Shown: in pieces, positions 1 to 6,238 of the stretch
How the letters are laid out: every line of letters starts with the position of its first letter
Position numbering within the stretch: the first letter of the stretch is position 1
Assembly (NCBI GenBank): GCA_946480965.1
Contig: CAMLMI010000210.1
Location: forward strand, 1 to 7,997
DNA: 7,997 nucleotides
Origin: an uncultured Verrucomicrobiales bacterium
Lineage (GTDB): Bacteria; Verrucomicrobiota; Verrucomicrobiae; Limisphaerales; CANJSG01
Direction of reading: 5' to 3'
Position numbers and translations under genes: made by a program
Notes under the pieces: model-generated
The model's input: only the letters and a program-made list of their open reading frames with translations
Database searches by the model: none
Told to the model about the DNA's origin: nothing

Positions 1-2
1 TC

Positions 3-578
3 GCGCTGCTCGGGTTGGCCTGGGCGCAATGGCGCGGCATGAACCGCTTGGCCACCGCCGTGGTCAACGCGCAGCAATTGGCTTTGGCCGCAGAGCCGCC
101 GCGCCAGATCGCGGCCGAGACCGCCAGCCTCCAGCTCTTCAACGCGCTCGACCGACTGGAGAAGCGGATCGGCGAGCTGGAACATTCCTCGCCCGTTGCC
201 ATGCTGGGGGCCGGTTCCCCGACCGCGCTGGGTTTGGTGGCCGGAGCCACTCCCGCCGCGCCGGGCGTGAAGGCTCTGATCGGCAAGGGGCAGGTCTTGA
301 TGAATCTCGGCAAGCACGAGGAAGCCCTGGCCTGCTACGAGAACGCGCTGGCCCAGGAGCCGAACCACCTCGATGCCCTGATGAAGAAGGCGGCGGCGCT
401 GGAGCGTCTCGTCCGCCTGGAGGAGGCGTTGGTCTGCTACGACAACGTGCTGGCCTTGAAGCCCGACTTCACCCAGGCCCAGCTCGCGAAAGCCTCGGTG
501 CTGAACCAGCTCGAACGCTTCACCGAAGCGCTGAACTGCTTCGAGGCCGCCATCGAACAGCAGCGGGCCACGGCCTGA
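3..578 (+). CDS. TPR-repeat protein, 5' end outside the window
   Basis: The reading frame is open from base 3, so the true start lies upstream. The TTG at 15 is an in-frame leucine codon with hydrophobic codons before it (reading ALLG), so it is probably not the start. The first visible residues (ALLGLAWAQW) look like the end of a membrane anchor or signal segment. Counting from the TTG, residues 36-57 form a charged amphipathic helix that may be a short coiled coil, and residues 60-84 are a Gly/Ala/Pro-rich linker. Three tandem 34-residue TPR units follow, at about 85-118, 119-152 and 153-186, each with the EEAL.CY..AL..P pattern typical of TPR helices. TPR domains are protein-protein interaction scaffolds, and no partner can be named here. 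The gene ends in TGA, 66 bp before the desulfurase on the same strand. Confidence is high for TPR and absent for a specific role. Confidence 0.85.
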   Translation, partial: ALLGLAWAQWRGMNRLATAVVNAQQLALAAEPPRQIAAETASLQLFNALDRLEKRIGELEHSSPVAMLGAGSPTALGLVAGATPAAPGVKALIGKGQVLMNLGKHEEALACYENALAQEPNHLDALMKKAAALERLVRLEEALVCYDNVLALKPDFTQAQLAKASVLNQLERFTEALNCFEAAIEQQRATA

Positions 579-584
579 ACGGGA

Positions 585-618
585 ACGGCGGCGAAGGCTT
601 CCCAATGAACGCCGCCGT
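585..618 (+). terminator. Perfect 9-bp inverted repeat between the TPR gene and the desulfurase
   Basis: ACGGCGGCG at 585-593 pairs perfectly with CGCCGCCGT at 610-618, leaving a 16-nt loop. It begins 7 bp after the TPR stop codon and ends 27 bp before the desulfurase ATG. No U-tract follows, so it is not a textbook intrinsic terminator. It could instead attenuate read-through or stabilise an mRNA end. The pairing is seen in the sequence; the function is inferred. Confidence 0.4.
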
Positions 619-644
619 CCTCCATTCTCCGTCCGCCTCCGGCC

Positions 645-1874
645 ATGCTGTATTTCGACCACAACGCCGCCGCTCAGCTCCATCCCGTCGCCCGTGATAC
701 CTGGCTGGCCGCGTCGGAGCAGTTCATCGGCAATCCCTCCAGTCTTCACCGCGTCGGAGGCCGGGCCGATGCCGCCCTGACCGAAGCCCGCCATCGCCTT
801 GCCCGGTTGCTGGGCTGCGCCGCGCCGGACCTCGTCTTCACCTCGGGCGCGACCGAGTCGGCCAACCTCGTCCTGCACCACCACGCCGCGACGCTGCCCA
901 CCGACGCCGAGATCTGGCTCAGCGGCTTGGAGCATCCTTGCGTGGCCGACACCGCCCGGAAGCTCTTCCGCCACCGCCAACGGTTCATCCCGGTCCGACC
1001 GGACGGCACGGCCGATCTGTCCTGGCTGGAGCGCGCCTTGACCGAACGTCGTCCGGGCCTCGTCGCCCTCATGGCCGCGAACAACGTCACCGGCATTCTC
1101 CAGCCTTGGCGGGAAACGTTGGCCCTGTGGCGCCGACACCAAGTGCCGTTCTTCTGCGACGCCGTGCAATGGCTCGGCCGGGAATCCGCCGCCGGGCTGG
1201 GCGATTGCGACTGGCTCTCCGGCTGCGCCCACAAAGCGGGCGGCCCGCGTGGCATCGGTTTTCTGAAGGTCCCCGGCCAAGCCCCGCTCGCTCCCCATAT
1301 CCTCGGCGGCCCGCAGGAAGACGCCCGCCGCGCCGGCACCGAGAACGTCGCCGGAGCGCTGGCGCTGGTCGCCCTCTTGGAACACCGCGAACGGCAGACG
1401 GCCGATTTGGCGGAACGGCGCGGATGGAGGGAGAACTTTGCCCGGCGCCTGGTCGAACGGCTGCCGGGAACGGAGATTCTGGGGATTGTCGGCGGGGACT
1501 CTCGGGCGGCCAACCGCCCCGGTTCGGTTCAACCCGCCCCTGCCCTCTCCAATGATGGCTCAGGCGTGGGTTCCGGAGCTTCAAGCTCCTCGACCCTCTG
1601 GAATACCGTCGCCGCCATCATGCCCGAAACGGACTGCCCGAACCGCTGGCTGGTGAAACTGGACAAGCTGGGCTGCGCGGTCTCCATGGGCTCCGCCTGC
1701 GCCAGCGGCAAGGAGGAGCCGTCACCCGCGCTGCTCGCGATGGGACTGCCTCCGGAGAAAGCCTCTCGCCTGCTGCGCTTCAGTGCCGGCTGGGAAACGA
1801 CCGCCGGCGACTGGGACCGGCTCCTCGAATGTGTCCTGGCAGCGGCAAAGGAACTGGGCCTGGGAGAGGATTGA
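645..1874 (+). CDS. Cysteine desulfurase, NifS/IscS-type (class V aminotransferase fold)
   Basis: This is a 409-residue PLP enzyme expected to remove sulfur from cysteine, giving alanine and an enzyme persulfide for Fe-S cluster or thio-cofactor synthesis in the cytoplasm. Family landmarks run in order: YFDHNAAA (3-10), GNPSSLH (29-35), FTSGATESAN (65-74), the EHP histidine at 97, NNVTG (146-150), DAVQ (172-175), the PLP lysine K197 in CAHK, GGPQEDARRAGTENV (221-235), and the catalytic cysteine C352 in MGSACASG. Two positions differ from the usual consensus: NNVTG instead of NNETG, and Cys instead of Ser two residues before the HK pair. Between ILGI and LWNTV there is an extra low-complexity Ser/Gly/Pro/Ala stretch (about 282-317) that family members normally lack. 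The ATG at 645 starts two residues before the conserved N-terminal motif, which supports this start. There is no clear Shine-Dalgarno sequence. The family is secure, but whether it serves the Isc, Nif or another pathway cannot be told from here. Confidence 0.93.
   Translation: MLYFDHNAAAQLHPVARDTWLAASEQFIGNPSSLHRVGGRADAALTEARHRLARLLGCAAPDLVFTSGATESANLVLHHHAATLPTDAEIWLSGLEHPCVADTARKLFRHRQRFIPVRPDGTADLSWLERALTERRPGLVALMAANNVTGILQPWRETLALWRRHQVPFFCDAVQWLGRESAAGLGDCDWLSGCAHKAGGPRGIGFLKVPGQAPLAPHILGGPQEDARRAGTENVAGALALVALLEHRERQTADLAERRGWRENFARRLVERLPGTEILGIVGGDSRAANRPGSVQPAPALSNDGSGVGSGASSSSTLWNTVAAIMPETDCPNRWLVKLDKLGCAVSMGSACASGKEEPSPALLAMGLPPEKASRLLRFSAGWETTAGDWDRLLECVLAAAKELGLGED
1504..1589. 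repeat. Two hairpin-forming palindromes within the desulfurase insert
   Basis: Inside the part of the desulfurase gene that encodes the extra low-complexity segment, GGGCGG (1504-1509) pairs with CCGCCC (1514-1519) around a CCAA loop. GGAGCTT (1575-1581) pairs with AAGCTCC (1583-1589) around a single C. Two tight palindromes inside a family-atypical insert suggest that a small palindromic intergenic-type element entered the gene in frame. This is inferred from structure only, and no second copy was found by eye in the window. Confidence 0.4.
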
Positions 1875-1915
1875 GCATCGGCCAGAGCCAGCGAAGAGCC
1901 CCGTCCGCCTCGTTC

Positions 1916-1947
1916 GACGGCCGGTTGCACCGACGCAACCTGCCGTC
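1916..1947. terminator. Strong hairpin between convergent genes, candidate bidirectional terminator
   Basis: GACGGC (1916-1921) pairs with GCCGTC (1942-1947), and GGTTGC (1923-1928) pairs with GCAACC (1935-1940). One C/T mismatch separates the two stems, and the loop is 6 nt. The hairpin fills the 76-bp gap between the desulfurase stop and the glycerate kinase stop, where both transcripts end. Neither side has a U-tract, so termination may need Rho or be only partial. Confidence 0.5.
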
Positions 1948-1950
1948 CCT

Positions 1951-3066
1951 TCAAACCACGCTCCGCGCCTGCTCGGCCGCCAAGGCCGCCAGGTGCATCG
2001 CCGGACGCGCCATGGCTTCCTCCGGCGGCACGACGCGCACCAAGGCATCGGTGGCGGTGAACAGTCCGCCCTTGCGTGCGGCTTCGGGGATCTTCACCAC
2101 GCCCGCCAGACCGACACACGGACGCTTGAGCTTCACGCAGAGCGCCGCGATCTGCCCCGTGCCCTTGCCCATCGCCGTCTGTTCGTCGATGGCGCCTTCG
2201 CCGGTCAAAACGAGATCGGACTCGCGGATCAAAGCGGGCAGCTTGGCCAGCTTGGCGAAGATGTCGAAGCCCGACTCGCGTTGCGCGCCGCAAAAGGCCA
2301 TCAGCGCATAGCCGAGACCGCCCGCCGCTCCGGCTCCGGGTTCTTTGGAAAGGTCGGGACCGACCTTGTTCATCACCTTGACCAGAGACTTGAGCGCGGC
2401 TTCCGAGGCCGGCATGTCGTCCGGACGCAAACCTTTCTGGGGACCGTAAACCCGGGAACAGCCTTGGGCGCCGAGCAAAGGGTTGGTCACGTCGGTGGCA
2501 ACCGTCATTTTCGGAAACAGCTTCCGCTGCGGCGGCGCTTCCACGCGGACGGCCTTGGGCAGGTTCGTCCAAGCGCCCATTTCTTCCCCCGCTTTGTTCA
2601 GAAAACGCCAGCCCAGCGCCCGCGCCAGGCCGAAGCCGCCGTCGTTCGTCGCGCTGCCGCCGACGCCGACGATGCAGCGGGTGGCCCCGGATTTCTGCGC
2701 CGCCCGCAGCACCGCGCCCAGCCCGTGGGTATCGAGGTCGAAAGGGTGATACTGGCCGGGCGGCAGCATGGCCAAACCAACGACCTTGGCCGACTCGATG
2801 ATCGCGGTCTTGGTCTCCGGGTCATACCACCACATGGCCTCGCAGGGCCGACGGGCGGCGTCGAAGGTCTTGAGCCAACGCTCGCGGGCGTTGAGCAGAC
2901 GGCTCAGCACGGAGCCGAAACCATCGCCGCCGTCGCTCATCGGCAGCAGGGTCAATTCGTCGTCCGGACGCACGGACTTCCACCCCCGGCCAATCGCCTG
3001 GGCGGCGGCGGCGGCGGTCAAAGTGCCTTTGAATTTGTCGGGAACGATCAGGACCCGTTTGCGCAT
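1951..3066 (-). CDS. Glycerate 2-kinase (GarK/GlxK family)
   Basis: This 371-residue protein is expected to phosphorylate D-glycerate with ATP to 2-phosphoglycerate, linking glyoxylate, serine or sugar-acid breakdown to lower glycolysis. Family motifs are all present in order: PDKFKGTLTA (9-18), SDGGDGF (44-50), GGSATNDGGFGLARALG (136-152), DVTNPLLG (192-199), GPQKG (208-212), PGAGAAGGLG (243-252) and TGEGAIDEQTAMGK (288-301). Its length is close to the usual figure of about 375-380. The frame stays open upstream to 3204, but the extra 46 codons do not look like part of this family. ATG at 3066 puts the conserved beta strand (RVLIVPD) at the N-terminus, so it was chosen. No Shine-Dalgarno sequence is visible. 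The gene is convergent with the desulfurase and divergent from the glutaredoxin-like gene, so it is probably transcribed alone. Confidence 0.93.
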   Translation of the reverse strand: MRKRVLIVPDKFKGTLTAAAAAQAIGRGWKSVRPDDELTLLPMSDGGDGFGSVLSRLLNARERWLKTFDAARRPCEAMWWYDPETKTAIIESAKVVGLAMLPPGQYHPFDLDTHGLGAVLRAAQKSGATRCIVGVGGSATNDGGFGLARALGWRFLNKAGEEMGAWTNLPKAVRVEAPPQRKLFPKMTVATDVTNPLLGAQGCSRVYGPQKGLRPDDMPASEAALKSLVKVMNKVGPDLSKEPGAGAAGGLGYALMAFCGAQRESGFDIFAKLAKLPALIRESDLVLTGEGAIDEQTAMGKGTGQIAALCVKLKRPCVGLAGVVKIPEAARKGGLFTATDALVRVVPPEEAMARPAMHLAALAAEQARSVV

Positions 3067-3137
3067 GGCGGGAAAGCAGACCGGAACCCGGCGCGGCTGC
3101 AAGGGGGAAAGTGAACCGGCAATACCCGAAGCGCGAA

Positions 3138-3161
3138 GGCCAAAGGCCAAACCGTTTTGGC
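3138..3161. repeat. Tandem GGCCAAA pair and small palindrome in a divergent promoter region
   Basis: In the 182-bp gap between the divergent glycerate kinase and glutaredoxin-like genes, GGCCAAA occurs twice back to back (3138-3144 and 3145-3151). The second copy forms a perfect hairpin, GCCAAA (3146-3151) with TTTGGC (3156-3161), around a 4-nt loop. The position would suit an operator controlling one or both genes, but no regulator is known and no promoter boxes were convincing. Confidence 0.25.
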
Positions 3162-3248
3162 ATGTGGCGTTGAGTTTCGGATCCCGGCCTTCGGGCTCCG
3201 GCATTTCGCCGGCTGGACGGCGCTCCGGTTTCGTCCCATCTTCCGCCC

Positions 3249-3587
3249 ATGAGCAAACCGAAGATCATCGCTTATCTGAAACCTTGGTGCGGCTGGAGCA
3301 ACGGCGTCCGCGCCGTGATGAAGAAATACGACCTGCCGTTCGAGGACCGCGACATCATCAACGATCCCGCCCAACGCGCCGAGATGATCGAGAAGAGCGG
3401 CCAAACCCTCAGCCCCTGCGTGGAGATCAACGGCTTCATGCTTCCCGACATCAGCGGCGAAGAAGTCGAAGCCTGGATGCTCAAGAATGGCTTGGTTCAA
3501 CCCAACGCCGTCGTGCCCGAGGCTCCGATCAACCAGCCCTGCGCCCACGAGATCCCGACGGCCGCCCCGATCGGCATCAAACGCTGA
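3249..3587 (+). CDS. Glutaredoxin-like thioredoxin-fold protein with CGWS active site
   Basis: This is a small cytoplasmic protein of 112 residues. The N-terminus (KPKIIAYLKPWCGWS) matches the first beta strand and active-site turn of glutaredoxins, with C14-G-W-S17 in place of the usual CPYC or CGFS, so it has a single active-site cysteine. DRDIINDPAQRAEM (33-46) fits the second strand and helix, and SGQTLSPCVEINGFML (50-65) matches the region holding the conserved cis-proline, here P56. Two further cysteines stand out: C57 directly after the cis-proline, and C98 in a tail (85-112) beyond the normal fold. Either could act as a resolving cysteine. A monothiol oxidoreductase or de-thiolation role is likely, with the partner unknown. 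The ATG at 3249 sits directly before the first strand. It is probably a single-gene transcript, since a strong terminator follows at 3615. Confidence 0.85.
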   Translation: MSKPKIIAYLKPWCGWSNGVRAVMKKYDLPFEDRDIINDPAQRAEMIEKSGQTLSPCVEINGFMLPDISGEEVEAWMLKNGLVQPNAVVPEAPINQPCAHEIPTAAPIGIKR

Positions 3588-3614
3588 GTTTCTCCAAGTC
3601 TCTCCATCTTCCCC

Positions 3615-3638
3615 AAGCGGCCCTCGCGGCCGCTTTTT
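3615..3638 (+). terminator. Intrinsic terminator of the glutaredoxin-like gene
   Basis: AAGCGGCC (3615-3622) pairs perfectly with GGCCGCTT (3628-3635) around the loop CTCGC, and TTTTTCTTT runs from the base of the stem. It lies 28 bp after the stop codon. This is a textbook Rho-independent terminator. Confidence 0.9.
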
Positions 3639-3678
3639 CTTTGGTGGGATGGCTTCGGCCAAAGCCCTACGCCTCCAC

Positions 3679-3716
3679 AAAAAAGAAGCCGAACGACTTC
3701 GCATCGTCCGGCTTCT
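3679..3716 (-). terminator. Intrinsic terminator of the secreted glycine-rich protein gene
   Basis: Read on the minus strand, the stem AGAAGCCGGACGA pairs with TCGTTCGGCTTCT around a 7-nt loop, and a run of six Ts follows (3684 down to 3679). One pair in the stem is G-U in minus-strand RNA but would be an A/C mismatch in plus-strand RNA, so the sequence favours use on the minus strand. It lies about 27 bp after the stop at 3743. Confidence 0.9.
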
Positions 3717-3742
3717 CCTGTTCGAAGAAGTTTCGCCCGATC

Positions 3743-4519
3743 TCAGAGCTTGCTCTTGGCCGCATCCGGCAGTTCCACCTTGGTGGTCCCCACGTCCTTG
3801 AACTCGATGGTCGTGGTGCGGCCCATTTCCCGCTCTTCCTCGCGCATCATGATCTTGGCGGAGGTCGTGAGTTCATACTTCGTCGGCACGCCGTCCTTCA
3901 CCCAGATCTTGGCCGAAGCTTTCGCATCTTTGGGTTCGGGACGATTGCCACCACCTTGGCCACCACCGCCGGGACCGCCTTGGCGACCGCCGCCGAAACC
4001 TCCGCGTCCCAGCGTGGAGAGTTCCTTGGCGCCTTCTTCGGTCATGGTCACGACATAGAGCCCGTCGGCCTCGGCTTTGACTTCTTTGGCCTTGCCAACA
4101 ATTCCTTCCAACTGCGCCGCCGGCAGCGGGGCCGCAGTCAACGCGCGCCCCATCATGCCGCCACCGCGACGACCTCCCGGCCCACCGCCTTGGCCCTGGA
4201 GTTCCTCGGACGATTTCCAACCATCCTCCGTTTTCATCACGCTCTTTTCGCCCTTCTTGGCGGCTTCAAAGGTGTTGTCGTTGAACGACTGGGAAAACCA
4301 CGTCAAGCCGTCCTTGTCGGTCTTGCCCGTGATGGTTCCCCCTCCCATGCGGTTTCCGCCGCCACCGGGTCCACCGGCCATCTCGGTCTTGGAAGTCCAA
4401 GTGTAGTTGCCTTTTTCCGAAAGCTTTTTCACGGCTGCCTGTAGGTCTTCCTTGGTGTCGGCCGCGATCAACGAGAAGCCAGCGCCAACGGCGACCAGCG
4501 AGAGAATGAGGGTCTTCAT
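3743..4519 (-). CDS. Secreted glycine-rich protein, possibly LolA/LppX-like fold
   Basis: This is a 258-residue protein. Residues 1-20 (MKTLILSLVAVGAGFSLIAA) form a clear Sec signal peptide, probably cut after the AA pair. No lipobox cysteine is visible, so a soluble periplasmic or exported protein is expected. The mature part alternates beta-rich stretches (for example YTWTSKTEM, LTWFSQSFND, KYELTTSAKI, TTTIEFKDVGTTKVELP) with three glycine-rich loops at about 49-61, 108-122 and 171-192. The alternation and the C-terminal strand ending in VELP recall LolA/LppX-type lipid- or lipoprotein-binding beta folds, but this is only a resemblance by eye and the glycine runs are atypical. ATG at 4519 was chosen over the open frame to 4780 because it begins the signal peptide. 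No Shine-Dalgarno sequence is seen. A strong minus-strand terminator follows, and no partner genes adjoin it. Confidence 0.8.
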   Translation of the reverse strand: MKTLILSLVAVGAGFSLIAADTKEDLQAAVKKLSEKGNYTWTSKTEMAGGPGGGGNRMGGGTITGKTDKDGLTWFSQSFNDNTFEAAKKGEKSVMKTEDGWKSSEELQGQGGGPGGRRGGGMMGRALTAAPLPAAQLEGIVGKAKEVKAEADGLYVVTMTEEGAKELSTLGRGGFGGGRQGGPGGGGQGGGNRPEPKDAKASAKIWVKDGVPTKYELTTSAKIMMREEEREMGRTTTIEFKDVGTTKVELPDAAKSKL

Positions 4520-4893
4520 GGAGAGGATGGGTTTGGTTGCTTTCCAGCCAGATGACCGGCTCCGATTCCGCCCGGTTACAGCCAAATCCACCGGCCGCCT
4601 GTCCGGGGAAAAGGGAAGCCCGCAGCAATGGTGGGATACTGAGCGCTGCGGGCTTCTAGGGAGGGAAGTGCCGCAGGATGAACCGGCGACACCGCCGTCA
4701 ACGTGACTCAAACGCGGCACGCCGCAAAGACCTATCTTTCCGCCCCCCGGACCAGGTTCGCCGCCTACGCCCGAGCCCACGCAGCCGCCCGGAGCCCCGC
4801 CAGCTTTTTATCCGCTTGCCCGAACCTCGCCCGTCCCGTAAACAACCTTCCGCTTGTCCGGCCGGAACCCTTCGTCCGCCAAGCGAGTGCCAA
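4520..4893. other. Non-coding stretch between the secreted-protein gene and tRNA-Thr
   Basis: No credible gene was found in these 374 bases. Open frames here have coding-poor, Arg/Pro/Ser-rich translations typical of GC-rich shadows. The stretch should hold the promoter of the secreted-protein gene (minus) and of the tRNA (plus). One weak candidate for the tRNA is TTGCCC (4816-4821), a 17-bp spacer and TAAACA (4839-4844), about 50 bp upstream of the tRNA. CTGCGG and CCGCAG near 4645-4680 could pair across a long loop, but this is unremarkable. Confidence 0.5.
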
Positions 4894-4968
4894 GCCAGTT
4901 TAGCTCAGTGGCAGAGCAGCTCATTCGTAATGAGCAGGTCGTCGGTTCGACCCCGACAACTGGCTCCA
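4894..4968 (+). tRNA. tRNA-Thr (anticodon CGT), CCA encoded
   Basis: A complete cloverleaf can be folded. The acceptor GCCAGTT (4894-4900) pairs with AACTGGC (4958-4964), followed by discriminator T and an encoded CCA. The D arm is GCTC/GAGC. The anticodon arm is GCTCA (4919-4923) with TGAGC (4931-4935) around the loop TTCGTAA, giving anticodon CGT at 4926-4928. The variable loop has 5 nt. The T arm is GTCGG/CCGAC around TTCGACC. It reads ACG threonine codons. Its 3' end lies only 8 bp from the stop codon of the convergent bshA gene, so transcript termination must occur within or over bshA. Confidence 0.97.
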
Positions 4969-4976
4969 CTTCCTCC

Positions 4977-6113
4977 TCAGCGTTTCCCAGCCGGTTCCCC
5001 GATCACCCGCCGATACAGCGCCTCGTAGCGCGGCACGATGGCGGAGGAGGAGAAGAGCTGACGCGCCCGATGTTGACCAAGAGTTCCCATCCGTTCGCGG
5101 CGGAAACGATCTTGGACCAGCGCCGCCACGCCTTCGGCCAAGCCTTCCACGTCGTCCATCGGCACCAGCCAACCGGCCTCCGGGCCGCCGACCAGTTCCG
5201 GAATGCCGCCGACGCCGGTCGCTACGCTGGGACAGCCGAAGCACATCGCCTCCAGAATGCTCAGGCAAAAGCTCTCGGTCTCGGACGCGAACACGCCGAG
5301 ATCGGCGGCCTGGAGGTAGTCTTCGATCTGGCTGACGTTTTCCCGCACGACCAACCGGCCCTCCAGCCCCAAGCGCCGGACTTGTTCCATGAAGGGCGTG
5401 AAGCTGCCACCCGCCAGGACGAGCAGCTTGAACGGGTCCGTCGGCTTCAGCCGGGCCACCGCTTCGAGCACGAGATCGACGCGCTTCAGCGGGCGTAGAT
5501 TGGACGAGTGGAAGAGCAGCACCTCGTCGTCCGCCACGCCGAGTTCCCGCCGGACTTCTTGCCGTGAACGCAGGGCCTCCCGCGGATCGAAGAAGTTGTG
5601 GATCACATCCAGCGGCCCGTGGAACTCGATCAACCGACGCGTCTCCCGGCTGAGGAACTCCGAGACGGCGGTGACGGCGTCGGATTGCTCCAAGGCGTGG
5701 CGAATGGCTGGGCCGTAGCCCTGGTCGCGGCCGAGCAGCGTCGTGTCCGTGCCGTGGAGCGTGGTGACGACCTTCGGAGCCTGGCCCGGCGACAACATCG
5801 CGCGCGCCAGGATAGCGGCGGTGGCGTGGGGCACGGCGTAGTGGACGTGCAGGATGTCGAGCCGGTGCTCGCGCGAGACCTCGGCCATCTTGACCGAGAG
5901 CGGCAGCGTGTAGTCGGGATACTTGAAGAGGTCGTAGTCGTTGATGACGACGGGATGGAAATGGAGCCGGGGCGCATCGGCCGGCAACCGGAACGGGCGC
6001 TCGTAGCTGATGAAGTGGACCTCGTGCCCGCGCTTCGCCAGTTCCTCGCCCAGCGCCGAAGCCAGCACGCCGCTCCCGCCCACGGACGGGTAGCAGGTGA
6101 TGCCGATCTTCAT
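4977..6113 (-). CDS. bshA: N-acetyl-alpha-D-glucosaminyl L-malate synthase (GT4 family)
   Basis: BshA catalyses the first step of bacillithiol synthesis, joining GlcNAc from UDP-GlcNAc to L-malate in the cytoplasm. The 378-residue protein closely resembles known BshA along its whole length: KIGITCYPSVGGSGV at the N-terminus, FRLPADAPRLHFHPV (41-55), FKYPDYTLPLSVKMAEV (63-79), HVHYAVPHA (89-97), LHGTDTTLLG (119-128), SNLRPLKR (204-211), the GT4 EX7E pair E280/E288 within ETESFCLSILEAM, and GGIPE (302-306). The usual ESFGLVLLEAM is ESFCLSILEAM here. The frame is open up to 6302, but that upstream part runs through intergenic repeats. ATG at 6113 matches the conserved start. An in-frame ATG at 6131 would add six residues. 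Upstream on the same strand lie a repeat block, an orphan gene and a BshB-type deacetylase. Confidence 0.93.
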   Translation of the reverse strand: MKIGITCYPSVGGSGVLASALGEELAKRGHEVHFISYERPFRLPADAPRLHFHPVVINDYDLFKYPDYTLPLSVKMAEVSREHRLDILHVHYAVPHATAAILARAMLSPGQAPKVVTTLHGTDTTLLGRDQGYGPAIRHALEQSDAVTAVSEFLSRETRRLIEFHGPLDVIHNFFDPREALRSRQEVRRELGVADDEVLLFHSSNLRPLKRVDLVLEAVARLKPTDPFKLLVLAGGSFTPFMEQVRRLGLEGRLVVRENVSQIEDYLQAADLGVFASETESFCLSILEAMCFGCPSVATGVGGIPELVGGPEAGWLVPMDDVEGLAEGVAALVQDRFRRERMGTLGQHRARQLFSSSAIVPRYEALYRRVIGEPAGKR

Positions 6114-6156
6114 GGGGGTAGGCGAGGTCATCGGCGAAGAGGGGCGAGGGAAAACA

Positions 6157-6190
6157 ACCACAGATGGACACAGATGAACACAGATGGGAA
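6157..6190. repeat. Short tandem repeat with 10-bp period
   Basis: Three near-copies of CAGATGRACA begin at 6161, 6171 and 6181, preceded by AACCA. This CACAGATGGACACAGATGAA-style motif is familiar as an intergenic repeat in many environmental bacterial genomes, and it produces spurious short reading frames in databases (MDTDEHRW-like on one strand). It lies about 45 bp upstream of bshA. Confidence 0.7.
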
Positions 6191-6214
6191 GGGAATGCCG
6201 GCATTCGCTCCCAT
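6184..6214. repeat. 31-bp imperfect inverted repeat with a 14-bp perfect palindrome
   Basis: GAATGCCGGCATTC (6193-6206) is a perfect palindrome. It is flanked by ATGGGA (6184-6189) and TCCCAT (6209-6214), which are also complementary, with 3 and 2 unpaired bases between the inner and outer arms. It directly abuts the tandem repeat. It could be a cruciform or hairpin-forming part of a mobile repeat, a transcript end for the orphan gene upstream, or a protein-binding site near bshA. Confidence 0.6.
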
Positions 6215-6238
6215 GAGACAACCCAGCCTGCTGGATGT

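Noticed and set aside
1783..3114. Plus-strand open frame of 443 codons opposite the glycerate kinase
   Set aside because: It is antisense to a gene with all kinase motifs, and its own translation shows no recognisable domain.
3067..3204. 46-residue N-terminal extension of the glycerate kinase
   Set aside because: The extension covers the divergent promoter region and has no family similarity. The conserved first strand begins right after the ATG at 3066.
2768..4444. Long plus-strand open frame of 558 codons
   Set aside because: It runs through the glycerate kinase, glutaredoxin-like and secreted-protein genes in other frames, and its translation is Arg/Pro/Ser-rich with no family motif. It is a high-GC shadow.
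4520..4780. 87-residue N-terminal extension of the secreted protein
   Set aside because: It would bury the clear signal peptide that starts at 4519.
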